A DNA stretch of 23,954 bases. It comes from Bacteroidota bacterium. Lineage in GTDB: Bacteria; Bacteroidota; Bacteroidia; Bacteroidales; Bacteroidaceae. Location: positions 1 through 23,954 of the forward strand of contig JAEXAJ010000154.1 of NCBI GenBank assembly GCA_023458215.1, given 5' to 3'. Made by a program: the position numbers and the translations under genes. Positions 16,156-23,443 of the stretch are shown in pieces; within the stretch, counting starts at the first letter, position 1; each line of letters starts with the position of its first letter. The notes under the pieces were generated by a model, which was not told the origin of the DNA, did no database searches, and saw only the letters and a list, made by a program, of their open reading frames with translations.

Positions 16156-17370
16156 TTACAAATTAGCTAATATAGAGCGCCCTGCCTGTAGTCTTTTGAA
16201 ACGTGTCAGAGCTTCAATATAATAATAGTCCGCATAAATAATGGCAGCATCCACCTCTCCGCCTCTTGGCATGTGACCTACAGAATGTAGCAGAAATGCA
16301 TCCTTTTGGCTCCCTGCTTTATATTCGGAGGTCGAAAGAGCTTCGAGCATTTTTTCCGCTTCATCAAAATAATAACTAGAAGAGTCACGATCTGTAATAT
16401 AAGTAGACAACTCTAACAATGCGGAAGCTGTAATGGCAGCAGCTGATGCATCCTTGGGTTCGCTAGCAGATAATTCAGCAGCATCGAAATCCCAGTAGGG
16501 AACCATTTCTTTAGGAAGGCGGGTTAAATATACATCGGCAACTTTCTTGGCAAAATCCAAGTAACGTGGATCCTTGGTTTCACGATACACCATTGTATAG
16601 CCATAGATAGCCCAAGCTTGTCCACGTGCCCACATCGAATTATCGTTCAAACCCTGATGGGTTACGCCTTTTATAAAATCACCGGTCAGCGTATCATAAA
16701 CCGCAACATGATAACACGAATTATCAGGGCGGAAATGATGCTTCATAGTAGTCTCCGCATGTTTGTTGGCAATGTCATAGAGTTGATGATTTCCCCCATT
16801 GCGTGCTGCCCAAAACAGCAGTTCGAGATTCATCATATTATCAATAATGGTATTGTGAGGCCAGTTTTCTTTCTTTACCATGTGAGGCCAGGACATAATC
16901 GTGCCCACCGTAGGGTTGAATAATACGGAAAGAGAGTCTGCCGCACGCAGTAATCCTTCTTTATACTCCTCATTACCGGTCAAACGATAACCGTTACCCA
17001 AACTACACATGGTAACAAAGCCAATATCATGGTTCGTAACTTTCTGATTAGTAACGGGCAGAATGGTCTGCGTAAAATTTTCAGCAGCTACCTTCCACAT
17101 ATCATCCTTAGTATTCTCATACAAATACCAAAGTACTCCCGGCCAAAAACCGGCAGTCCATGCAGACGGTGTAACAAAATGCCAGTTTATACTATCTTTC
17201 TCTATTGAAGTAGGAATTGCTTTATTCGAAGGAATTACAGCCAACGAACGCAAAGCTTGGGATTTACAATATTCAATATTGTCATCCGCTGAAAAGTTTT
17301 TTGTTGTTTGCTTGCAGGCTGTACCTATTATAAATAAGGAAGCCAGCAAAAGAATCGTTTTGTTTCTCAT
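16156..17370 (-). CDS. GH88 unsaturated glucuronyl hydrolase lipoprotein
   Basis: A 404-residue enzyme that hydrolyses the 4,5-unsaturated uronic acid left at the non-reducing end by polysaccharide lyases. The leader has the lipobox GTAC (Cys19), so it is membrane-anchored, probably periplasmic. GH88 marks: TAGFWPGVLWYLYE (72-85), NHDIGF with D115, IIDNMMN with D177, WARGQAWAIYG, PYWDFDA with the following DASAAAITASALLEL, and GGEVDAAIIYADYYYIEAL. D115 and D177 are 62 residues apart, close to the spacing of the two catalytic aspartates (88 and 149) of characterised unsaturated glucuronyl hydrolase. It is the first gene of the PUL operon, with a -7-like element 44 bases upstream. Its presence implies that a lyase acts on the same substrate. 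GH105 is the alternative, but the DNMMN and HDIGF motifs favour GH88. Confidence 0.95.
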   Translation of the reverse strand: MRNKTILLLASLFIIGTACKQTTKNFSADDNIEYCKSQALRSLAVIPSNKAIPTSIEKDSINWHFVTPSAWTAGFWPGVLWYLYENTKDDMWKVAAENFTQTILPVTNQKVTNHDIGFVTMCSLGNGYRLTGNEEYKEGLLRAADSLSVLFNPTVGTIMSWPHMVKKENWPHNTIIDNMMNLELLFWAARNGGNHQLYDIANKHAETTMKHHFRPDNSCYHVAVYDTLTGDFIKGVTHQGLNDNSMWARGQAWAIYGYTMVYRETKDPRYLDFAKKVADVYLTRLPKEMVPYWDFDAAELSASEPKDASAAAITASALLELSTYITDRDSSSYYFDEAEKMLEALSTSEYKAGSQKDAFLLHSVGHMPRGGEVDAAIIYADYYYIEALTRFKRLQAGRSILANL

Positions 17371-17413
17371 AATATTGCGCTGTTTGAATTAAACTAATTG
17401 ATTTCAACGAGAG

Positions 17414-17421
17414 CAAAATTA
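17414..17421 (-). promoter_or_regulatory. Candidate -7 element of the PUL operon (TAATTTTG)
   Basis: On the minus strand, TAATTTTG matches the Bacteroides -7 consensus TAnnTTTG. Transcription would start near 17407, giving a 5' leader of about 36 bases before the GH88 ATG. No TTTG box is found 19-21 bases upstream, as is common for PUL promoters that depend on an activator. Confidence 0.45.
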
Positions 17422-17532
17422 GAAACTAAAAACTCTTTAGCACCACGTAAAAGCGCTAGATCAATCCCAACCAAAAGGATGGGACAAGCTCATAAATAAC
17501 AATCTATTTATCAATGCATTAAACAAACAAAA

Positions 17533-17564
17533 AAGAGAGTACCATATTTTTTTGGTACTCTCTT
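17533..17564 (-). terminator. Hairpin terminator, minus strand
   Basis: AAGAGAGTACCA (17533-17544) pairs perfectly with TGGTACTCTCTT (17553-17564) around an 8-nt loop. On the minus strand the stem is followed by TTTTTTGTTTG, a good terminator tail, so it would stop read-through coming from the DUF5053 cassette before the PUL promoter. On the plus strand no T-run follows. Confidence 0.7.
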
Positions 17565-17666
17565 AACTGAATATTATTCTCTAACCATGTAAATATGAAT
17601 TCTTCATGTTGCATCAACTTATGATTTGACAATCGAATTATCAGTGTGACGTTTTTGGCAAAAATG

Positions 17667-17696
17667 AAAAGGCTTCCAACCCGTGGAAGCCTTTTT
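17667..17696. terminator. Strong hairpin terminator after the DUF5053 gene
   Basis: AAAAGGCTTCCA (17667-17678) pairs with TGGAAGCCTTTT (17684-17695) around ACCCG. T-runs flank it on both strands (five T on the plus strand, TTTTCATTTTT on the minus strand). It begins 20 bases past the minus-strand DUF5053 stop and is the primary terminator of that operon. Confidence 0.85.
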
Positions 17697-17716
17697 AACC
17701 TGTCAAAGTTAATGCT

Positions 17717-18121
17717 TCAACCAAGTGAAGCGGATGTATCTATAAATCTATTTCCAATACTTTTTAAAGCCATAGCTAAGATTTTTAGCTCATCTTCAGT
17801 AAATGTCATTGCTCCATTAATCTTCTTGTATAACCAAGTTCGATCTTTACCAAAGAATTCTTTTGCAATATACGATAAAGAAACAACTTCTTGTATGTCT
17901 TTCAGCTCTTTTTTTATATCCCGGTGAACTTTAGGTGATTTGGCCGCTTTTCTTTCTGCCATGATTTCCCTGAGGTATTGCCCTGCAAGTTTACGCTGAT
18001 CTAAGGGAACAGACTTCATAAGAGTTGAAAACTTTACGTCATGCTCTTGTCGTTCCTTCTCTGTCTTGAGGGAACAAAATTCTTCAAAAGATGCTTTGAG
18101 ATTTTCTTTCCATTCTTCCAT
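17717..18121 (-). CDS. DUF5053-type small protein with HTH-like C-terminus
   Basis: A 134-residue soluble protein. The N-terminal half is charged and probably helical (MEEWKENLKASFEEFCSLKT, then EKERQEHDVKF). The C-terminal half reads VSLSYIAKEFFGKDRTWLYK followed by KINGAMTFTEDELKILAMALKSIG. This resembles the DUF5053 family, where SYIAKxxFGKxxxWLYxxxNG looks like a helix-turn-helix followed by a short tail. DNA binding is therefore plausible but is inference. It is the second gene of a two-gene operon whose promoter carries a repeated inverted repeat, which would suit an autorepressor. The cassette sits between the SusR-like regulator and the PUL enzymes and has its own promoter and terminators, so it looks inserted rather than part of the PUL. 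Function is unknown. Confidence 0.8.
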   Translation of the reverse strand: MEEWKENLKASFEEFCSLKTEKERQEHDVKFSTLMKSVPLDQRKLAGQYLREIMAERKAAKSPKVHRDIKKELKDIQEVVSLSYIAKEFFGKDRTWLYKKINGAMTFTEDELKILAMALKSIGNRFIDTSASLG

Positions 18122-18150
18122 AATTCAAACGTTTAAAGGGTTACGATGAT

Positions 18151-18183
18151 GATTTGAAGTAGCCCCGAAGGGCTACCCAAATC
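18151..18183 (-). other. Intercistronic hairpin with UUCG tetraloop
   Basis: On the minus strand, GTAGCCC-TTCG-GGGCTAC gives a 7-bp stem closed by a cUUCGg loop, one of the most stable RNA tetraloops. Outer GATTTG/CAAATC arms (18151-18156 and 18178-18183) lengthen it. It overlaps the stop codon of the 57-aa gene and ends 30 bases before the DUF5053 ATG. No T-run follows, so it is more likely an mRNA stabiliser, processing site or translational control element than a terminator. Confidence 0.75.
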
Positions 18184-18355
18184 ATTCATCTGTCAAAGCA
18201 TCAACTATTCCTTTGCAGTCTTCGTTAATTAGCTCATCCAGATCCTCCCGAGTGTAGAATCTTTCTTCAATGAATTCATCTTCATGCCGGAGGAGGAAGC
18301 GTAAATCTTGTAGATACTCTTCCCGGCCTTTTAGACCTTCTTCTTCAATTGGCAT
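18182..18355 (-). CDS. 57-aa acidic protein of unknown function
   Basis: The open frame extends up to a TTG at 18406, but a very good promoter (18376-18407) lies inside that extension, with transcription expected near 18370. The first ATG after that point is 18355, giving 57 residues that begin MPIEEEGLKGREEYLQDLRF. Twenty residues are Asp or Glu against seven Lys or Arg; one Cys is present; no signal peptide or membrane segment is seen, and most of the chain looks helical. I do not recognise the family. It is the first gene of an operon with the DUF5053 gene (60-base gap holding a UUCG hairpin). Small acidic partners of DNA-binding proteins are often antitoxins, anti-repressors or DNA mimics, but nothing here proves that. 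Confidence 0.6.
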   Translation of the reverse strand: MPIEEEGLKGREEYLQDLRFLLRHEDEFIEERFYTREDLDELINEDCKGIVDALTDE

Positions 18356-18375
18356 AGCCACTAACTTTGACACGA

Positions 18376-18407
18376 CAAAGATAAGCATCATTTGATGATT
18401 TTCCAAA
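18376..18407 (-). promoter_or_regulatory. Near-perfect Bacteroides promoter with operator in the spacer
   Basis: On the minus strand TTTG (18407-18404) is followed by exactly 20 bases and TATCTTTG (18383-18376), matching the Bacteroides consensus at both boxes. The spacer contains the inverted repeat CATCA-AA-TGATG. Expected start is near 18370, 15 bases before the ATG of the 57-aa gene. A repressor bound in the spacer would block the polymerase directly. Confidence 0.8.
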
Positions 18408-18441
18408 TAAGGCTAAAGAATTTTCATCATTTGATGATTTT
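18386..18441. repeat. Two identical 17-base repeats containing an inverted-repeat operator
   Basis: CATCATTTGATGATTTT occurs at 18386-18402 and again at 18425-18441, start to start 39 bases. Each contains CATCA-TT-TGATG, a 5-bp inverted repeat. The first copy lies between the -33 and -7 boxes of the cassette promoter, the second upstream of the -33 box. Pairs of operators at this distance fit cooperative binding by a dimeric repressor. Confidence 0.8.
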
Positions 18442-18490
18442 TATGTATTTCTTCCGAAGTGAATTGAAAGATACCGGGTATTCTTCGATA

Positions 18491-19462
18491 TTATTCTAAT
18501 ATAATACCTTTTTCTTTGATGTATTCGGCAGGAGACTTGCCTTTCAATTTCTTAAAGGAGCGGAAAAAAGAAGTTCGGGAACTAAAACCGCATTGTTCCG
18601 ATAATGATGCTAAAGTATATTTCGATGCAGACTTATCTTGCACCCGCAACATGAATTCTTCAACCCTATATTGGTTTATATAATCGGTGAAGTTAATACT
18701 CAGATACAAATTCAGTACTTGAGACAACTCACCGGCATTGCAGCCAATAGAGTTTGCCACATCTTGCAACTTCAAATTCGGGTTCAAGTACATTTTATCC
18801 TTATCCATGCACGTCTCCAGTTTTATCTTGATGCGCGTCACTTCATCATCCTCTACCCTCGACTTCTGATATTTCTCTTTCGGTGATTCTTCCACATGCC
18901 CTATCTGCTCCTGAACGCCCGATTTCATTTTTTTATATTTGCCCAGCAGACCATAATAACAATATAACAGAATCAAACAGGCAACCACGCAGAATATAAT
19001 TGTCCACAACGTAAATGAAAAATGGCCAACCACCTCTACTTTTACTGATTGAATAGCACCCGGATTAGACACCGCTCTAACTTTAAAAACATAGTCACCC
19101 GCCGGCAGATTCGTATAAATCACCTGATTACCTTTCATCAGAGTTTTCCACCCTTCATCATAACCATCCAAACAATATTCATACATATCTGTATTTTCAA
19201 CGGCATAATTTAATGCAGAAAAAGTAAAAGCAATATTATTGTCACTGACCGGAAGAGTTATCTTATCCATGAAAACCGAAGAATAGGGCAATAATTCATC
19301 ACCGGCACGAAGATTTTTGCCGGCTACTGCTACACCGGTTATAGCAGGAGGCAATGATGTGAGTGACTGCTTATGCTCCTCCGGTTCAGACACATAATGT
19401 ACCAATCCGCGTTCGTTTCCCCACCAAAGACCATCTGCCGTCACTTGTACCGGATTATTAAA
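18491..19462 (-). pseudogene. SusR-like regulator, 3' part: Y_Y_Y domain, membrane helix, AraC HTH
   Basis: This is the C-terminal half of the propeller regulator whose 5' part lies at 19441-21297. The two frames differ by one base. Read across the break, the sequence would continue PGYIFNNPVQVTADGLWWGN, the usual junction in such sensors. Domains: end of the propeller (GLWWGNERGLVHY), a Y_Y_Y-type beta domain (FTFSALNYAVENTDMYEYCL with DGYDEGW, then YTNLPAGDYVFKVRA), a membrane helix (LWTIIFCVVACLILLYCYYG), a charged linker, then a C-terminal AraC HTH (LKLQDVANSIGCNAGELSQV; SEQCGFSSRTSFFRSFKKLK, then GKSPAEYI). No HisKA, ATPase or receiver domain is present, as in SusR. A GTG at 19444 overlaps the upstream TGA as GTGA, so separate translation of 317 residues is conceivable. 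Deletion or sequencing error is the simpler reading. Confidence 0.85.
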
Positions 19463-21297
19463 ATATAGCCCGGAATACCATCATACATTGAATAGATCTT
19501 ATGATATTCACCTTTCATATACATCAATCCGCATTGGGTAGCAAACCATAGCCCCTTTTCTTTCGGATCTTCTACTATGCTGCCAACCGAATTATTTGGA
19601 AGAAAATCATCCGCCGTAATGTGCTCGAACTTCGTGAAATGTCCGTCGACTTTCACAACACCTTCCTTATCATCGCAGAACCACAGATTCTTTTCACTAT
19701 CTTCATAAATGTAACGTATACTCTTGGTATAAGACAAAATATGTTCCGGAAACATATCGGATTTAAAAGTGCCGGTTGCCTTATCGTACATAAAAACCGC
19801 TCCGCTCCCGCCAAACCAAATCCGATCTTTTGAATCAACCTTTACCGTGAATATAGACTTGCAGGAAAGAGAAGAATTACGACTGTTATAAACCACATAT
19901 TTGCCTGTGGATTTATCGTACATATATGCTCCATTAGTGCCACTTATCCAGTAATTTCCATCCTTATCTTCATCACATTCGGTAAATGAGTTTTCTTTGA
20001 AGCAATCATCCTGCTTGAAAAAAGTAAGTTCGCCCGTTTCAGGGTGAAGCAGGTACATACCACCACCATAAGTACCTACCAGATAATCTTCCTCCAAAGG
20101 TCTTACAAATAAGATTATATTTGAACGCAAAATAGAAGATTTGGATGTATAATAGCGAACAAGGTTCTCTTTTTCAGAAATATAACAAAGCCCATCCCGG
20201 GTGCCAATCACCTTCCTGCCCTGTGCGTCGATAAAAAAGGCTCGCACATTCATATTATAAGAATTGAACAAAGACGAATATGCGTAAACAGAAAACACAT
20301 TACCACACGTAGGAGTATAGCTCAGTCCACCCATATAAGTGCCTACATAAAGAATATCGTCATCTTTGTATAACGAATAAACTGCATTCGAGCAAAGACC
20401 GCCCTCACCTACCGTATGTTCTATAGACGACAGTTCTTTGCCAGTGGTTGCTTTTACGATTTTAATGCCACTGCCATTTGTCCCTATATATAAGGTATCA
20501 TTTGCTGCCGGAACCAATGCATTGATACATCCGTTGCCCACCTCCGAATAGAGTGCGAAAGATTTGCTTTTTATATTGAAGCTCAGCATACCCCGGCTAG
20601 CCGTTCCCAGGTATATCGTATTTCCCATTTTAGCCAAGCAGCTATATCCATTGATTCCTCCTTTTAAATCATTCTTGAAAACCTCAAATTTATCTGTCGC
20701 TACATTGTAATGCACCAATCCATCGTTGGTAATTGCCCAAATGGTGTTTTCCTCTCCATCAACCACCCTCAGTACATTGTTCGTTGCGGACAATGCGTTC
20801 GGATCAAAAAGTATTCGGCGGAACGCTCCATCTTTATAATAATATAGTCCCCAGCTAGTCGACACAAACAATTCTCCCCTCTTATTCACAAAAACATGTT
20901 TTACGAGCAAAGATTTATCAGTCAGATTAACAGGTTCAATAATTTCCGTTTTCCTATTAAACTTTATCAAACCATTATCCGTACCGACCCACAAAAATAC
21001 AGAGTCAACCTCTGCTAAAGAGAATACCGTCCGTCCTTTGAACTGAGGATAATTAGTTATATTAATTCCATCAAAGCGGTCCAAGCCCGTTTGCGTACCC
21101 AGCCACACAAAACCTCGACCATCTTTATAAATATCATTGATTGTATTATGAGATAATCCCTCTGATATAGTTACAGAACGAAAGGAAAGAGATTGTTTGG
21201 CAGAAAATAACGGAAACGATGAAAGCAACAGAATAACCAATAATAGATACTTTATTCTTGTGTAAACTGACATTCCCATGCTTATTGTATTTTTCAT
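19441..21297 (-). pseudogene. SusR-like regulator, 5' part: periplasmic two-component-type propeller (frameshifted)
   Basis: Residues 1-618 of the sensor. A signal/anchor (YLLLVILLLSSFPLFSAKQ) is followed by FRSVTISEGLSHNTINDIYK and GFVWLGTQTGLDRFDG, the standard first blade of Reg_prop sensors, and then many GLxxY/WxGT-type blades (e.g. LWVGTDNGLIKFN, LYIGTNGSGIKIV, IWFGGSGAVFMYD, LWFATQCGLMYMK). These should form two periplasmic propellers that sense a glycan fragment. The frame ends early: after YDGIPGYI it reads LIIRYK and stops, whereas one extra T in the four-T run at 19460-19463 (minus strand) would restore FNNPVQVTADG and join the 3' part. Start: ATG 21297, with ATGs at 21279 and 21273 as alternatives. 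It lies upstream of the PUL and is the likely PUL activator, apparently broken in this sequence. Confidence 0.87.
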
Positions 21298-21346
21298 AAA
21301 ATAAGATTAATCATTCATTGTCATTAGACTATACTGAGAAAGTGAA

Positions 21347-21354
21347 CAAACTTA
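21347..21354 (-). promoter_or_regulatory. Candidate -7 element of the SusR-like gene (TAAGTTTG)
   Basis: TAAGTTTG on the minus strand fits TAnnTTTG and would start transcription near 21341, about 44 bases before the ATG at 21297. No clear -33 TTTG is found 19-21 bases upstream. The remaining intergenic DNA (21355-21536) is AT-rich with no gene seen. Confidence 0.4.
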
Positions 21355-21536
21355 GTGAATTATTTTTATAAATCACCATTTTCAATGCAAAATCAATAAA
21401 ACTATTCCTTCTCCTCCCAAAGCATCTTCTTAAACCCGCAAAACAATTTCCTATAAAAGAAAGCTAGTTCTTTCTAATTCTAAAGTTCCTATAGATAATC
21501 ATTTAGCTTCAGCTTCCTTGATACGTCACTTTCTTT

Positions 21537-21567
21537 TTTGCCGTACGAAAAACAATATGTATCTTTG
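21537..21567 (+). promoter_or_regulatory. Consensus Bacteroides promoter of the right-hand operon
   Basis: TTTG (21537-21540), 19 bases, then TATCTTTG (21560-21567): both boxes match the Bacteroides housekeeping consensus. The start point would be near 21573. It serves the small Cys-motif protein gene and probably the permease, tsaE and Imm17-like genes behind it. Confidence 0.8.
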
Positions 21568-21610
21568 TCCGTTCTATTAAAGGAACATGTATTTCAGAGA
21601 AAGGAAACCC

Positions 21611-22027
21611 ATGTGGATACTTATTATTAGCCTAATCGTTCTCGCCATTGTAGCTGCCATCGCCGGAACGATACGCAACCGGAAATTACAAAAAAAGATT
21701 GATCGCGGTGAACTGGACGCTATGCCCGAAGTGCAGATAGTGGATGCAGAATGCTGCGGGCAACATGAAGTCTGCGAAAAAGACAGCTTACTAGCTGCCG
21801 TCAGCAAGAAAATTGAATACTACGATGACGAGGAGTTAGATAAATACATCGGTATCAGTCCTGATGCATATACCCAGGAAGAAGAAGATGACTTCCGTGA
21901 CGTATTTTATACGATGCAGGATACGGATGTAGCCGGCTGGGTACGCAGCCTGCAATTACGCGGCATTGCTCTGCCCGACAATATAAAAGATGAAGTATTC
22001 CTGATTATCGGAGAACGAAGGCATTGA
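21611..22027 (+). CDS. Conserved small membrane protein with ECCGxHxVCE motif
   Basis: A 138-residue protein with one N-terminal membrane helix (MWILIISLIVLAIVAAIAGT) and a long soluble domain. The notable motif is DAECCGQHEVCEKDSLLAAV, with three Cys and one His in 9 residues, a possible metal or redox site. It is followed by KIEYYDDEELDKYIG and a C-terminal half DVAGWVRSLQLRGIALPDNI. I recall near-identical proteins of unknown function in other Bacteroides but cannot give a family name. Two ATGs are possible: 21587 has AGGA only two bases away, whereas 21611 has GAAAGGA five bases upstream and starts directly before the membrane helix, so it was chosen. It is first in the operon with a metal-transporter permease and tsaE. 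A role in metal handling would be a guess from the neighbour. Confidence 0.8.
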   Translation: MWILIISLIVLAIVAAIAGTIRNRKLQKKIDRGELDAMPEVQIVDAECCGQHEVCEKDSLLAAVSKKIEYYDDEELDKYIGISPDAYTQEEEDDFRDVFYTMQDTDVAGWVRSLQLRGIALPDNIKDEVFLIIGERRH

Positions 22028-22105
22028 TAGTTATAAGTTATTTGTTGATGAAATAACTATTGCCCATAGGTAACTAATAACTTATAACTAATAACTTATA
22101 ACTAT
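22027..22105. repeat. 14-bp tandem repeat and its inverted copy before the permease gene
   Basis: AATAACTTATAACT is repeated head to tail at 22076-22089 and 22090-22103, with a partial unit before it. The reverse complement of the second unit, ATAGTTATAAGTTATT, lies at 22027-22042, so 22027-22042 and 22090-22105 form perfect 16-bp inverted arms. The array fills most of the gap between the small membrane protein and the permease gene and ends 3 bases before the latter's ATG, where it could hide the ribosome site in the mRNA. Confidence 0.85.
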
Positions 22106-22108
22106 TTT

Positions 22109-22951
22109 ATGGATCTACTGCAATATACCTTCTTCCAACATGCCCTCATAGGCAGTCTACTGGCAAGTATTGCTTGTGGATTGGTTGGAACATATATCGT
22201 TACCCGCCGACTAGTGTTTATCAGTGGCGGGTTGACCCATTCTTCTTTTGGTGGCATCGGGTTAGGTTTGTATGCCGGAATATCTCCCATCTTGTCAGCA
22301 GCCATATTCTCTGTTTTTTCGGCATTCGGAGTAGAGTGGCTAAGCAAACGAAAGGATATGCGCGAAGATTCAGCCATCGCTGTATTTTGGACCTTGGGAA
22401 TGGCTCTAGGTATCATGTTCACCTTTCTTTCTCCCGGATTTGCACCCGATCTTTCGGCCTATTTATTTGGGAATATACTCACGATTACTATAGGTGATAT
22501 CGCACTGTTGGGGGGGCTTTCCGTTCTGCTGATACTGTTCTTTATATTATATATCCATCCTATTATATATATAGCTTTTGATCGCGAATTCGCTCGTTCG
22601 CAAGGCATCCCGGTGCAATTGTTCGAATATATATTAATGATGTTCATTGCACTTACCATAGTGGCATGTTTGCGTATGGTGGGCATCGTATTGGTGATCT
22701 CTCTACTTACTATACCACAGATGACAGCAAATCTATTTACCCACCGTTTTCAACGTATCATTTGGCTTTCCATCGCAATAGGCTACCTTAGTTGCTTGGG
22801 AGGACTGATGATTTCATTCTATCTCAATGTCCCTTCGGGAGCATCCATTATTTTCTTTTCCATTATTATTTATGCTATTTGTAAAATCGGAAAGAGTTTT
22901 TGGCTAACTTTGCGGCAGAAAGGAAGTGAAGTAACTTCCATAAACCGTTAA
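22109..22951 (+). CDS. Metal ABC transporter permease, ABC-3 family (ZnuB/MntB-like)
   Basis: An inner-membrane permease of 280 residues with about eight hydrophobic helices, the normal size for the ABC-3 (PF00950) family that imports Zn, Mn or Fe. Family marks: FFQHALIGSLLASIACGLVG near the start, GTYIVTRRLVFISGGLTHSS, FGGIGLGLY, DSAIAVFWTLGMALGIMF, and the late MVGIVLVISLLTIPQMTANL helix. No ATPase or metal-binding lipoprotein gene is next to it in this window, so partners must be encoded elsewhere. It is 81 bases after the small Cys-motif protein and 15 bases before tsaE, so co-transcription is likely. The metal cannot be read from sequence. Confidence 0.93.
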   Translation: MDLLQYTFFQHALIGSLLASIACGLVGTYIVTRRLVFISGGLTHSSFGGIGLGLYAGISPILSAAIFSVFSAFGVEWLSKRKDMREDSAIAVFWTLGMALGIMFTFLSPGFAPDLSAYLFGNILTITIGDIALLGGLSVLLILFFILYIHPIIYIAFDREFARSQGIPVQLFEYILMMFIALTIVACLRMVGIVLVISLLTIPQMTANLFTHRFQRIIWLSIAIGYLSCLGGLMISFYLNVPSGASIIFFSIIIYAICKIGKSFWLTLRQKGSEVTSINR

Positions 22952-22966
22952 ATCGTAAATAACATT

Positions 22967-23395
22967 ATGCTGGAAATTAATATTCAGTCATTAGACCAAA
23001 TTCATGAAGCTGCCCGTCAATTTATCGGTGCAATGGGCGACAATACCGTGTTTGCCCTCTATGGTAAAATGGGAGCGGGTAAAACGACTTTTATCAAAGC
23101 TATTTGCGAGGAACTGGGCGTTTCTGATGTCATCACTTCTCCCACCTTTGCCATTGTCAATGAATACCGTTCCGACGACGCCGGCGAGTTGATTTATCAT
23201 TTCGACTTCTATCGCATCAAGAAGCTGGACGAAGTTTATGATATGGGATACGAAGATTATTTCTATAGCGGAGCGCTCTGTTTCATCGAATGGCCCGAAC
23301 TGATTGAAGAACTTCTGCCAGGCAATACCATCAAGGTTACTATTGAAGAAGTAGAAAATGGTGAACGCAAACTCACTATGGAAAACTTTGAATAG
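22967..23395 (+). CDS. tsaE: tRNA threonylcarbamoyladenosine biosynthesis ATPase TsaE
   Basis: A cytoplasmic P-loop protein of 142 residues needed, with TsaB, TsaC and TsaD, to make the t6A37 modification of ANN-decoding tRNAs. The Walker A motif GKMGAGKTT (33-41) is in the expected place. It is followed by the family marks [13 protein letters not shown] and [20 protein letters not shown], then [13 protein letters not shown]. Length is normal. It follows the permease gene by 15 bases and precedes the Imm17-like gene by 48 bases. Housekeeping and intact; the other tsa genes are not in the window. Confidence 0.96.
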   Translation: MLEINIQSLDQIHEAARQFIGAMGDNTVFALYGKMGAGKTTFIKAICEELGVSDVITSPTFAIVNEYRSDDAGELIYHFDFYRIKKLDEVYDMGYEDYFYSGALCFIEWPELIEELLPGNTIKVTIEEVENGERKLTMENFE

Positions 23396-23443
23396 TTTCT
23401 TGCCTCACACATTCAACTATTAATTATTAACTTTTCATTCCAA

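Larger units (their letters stand above)
17371..17716. other. Leader and terminator region between the PUL operon and the DUF5053 cassette
   Basis: No gene was found in these 346 bases. They hold the promoter-like element of the GH88-led operon (17414-17421), a degenerate copy of the motif found near rhaM (minus strand 17488-17473), a T-tailed hairpin (17533-17564), and the terminator of the DUF5053 gene (17667-17696). Confidence 0.6.

Noticed and set aside
19441..19470. Programmed -1 ribosomal frameshift in the SusR-like gene
   Set aside because: The site (T ATT TTA) does not fit the X XXY YYZ slippery pattern and no downstream pseudoknot was seen; a one-base deletion or sequence error is simpler.
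18491..21297. Classical hybrid two-component system
   Set aside because: No histidine-kinase H-box, ATPase N/G boxes or receiver aspartate are found between the membrane helix and the AraC HTH.
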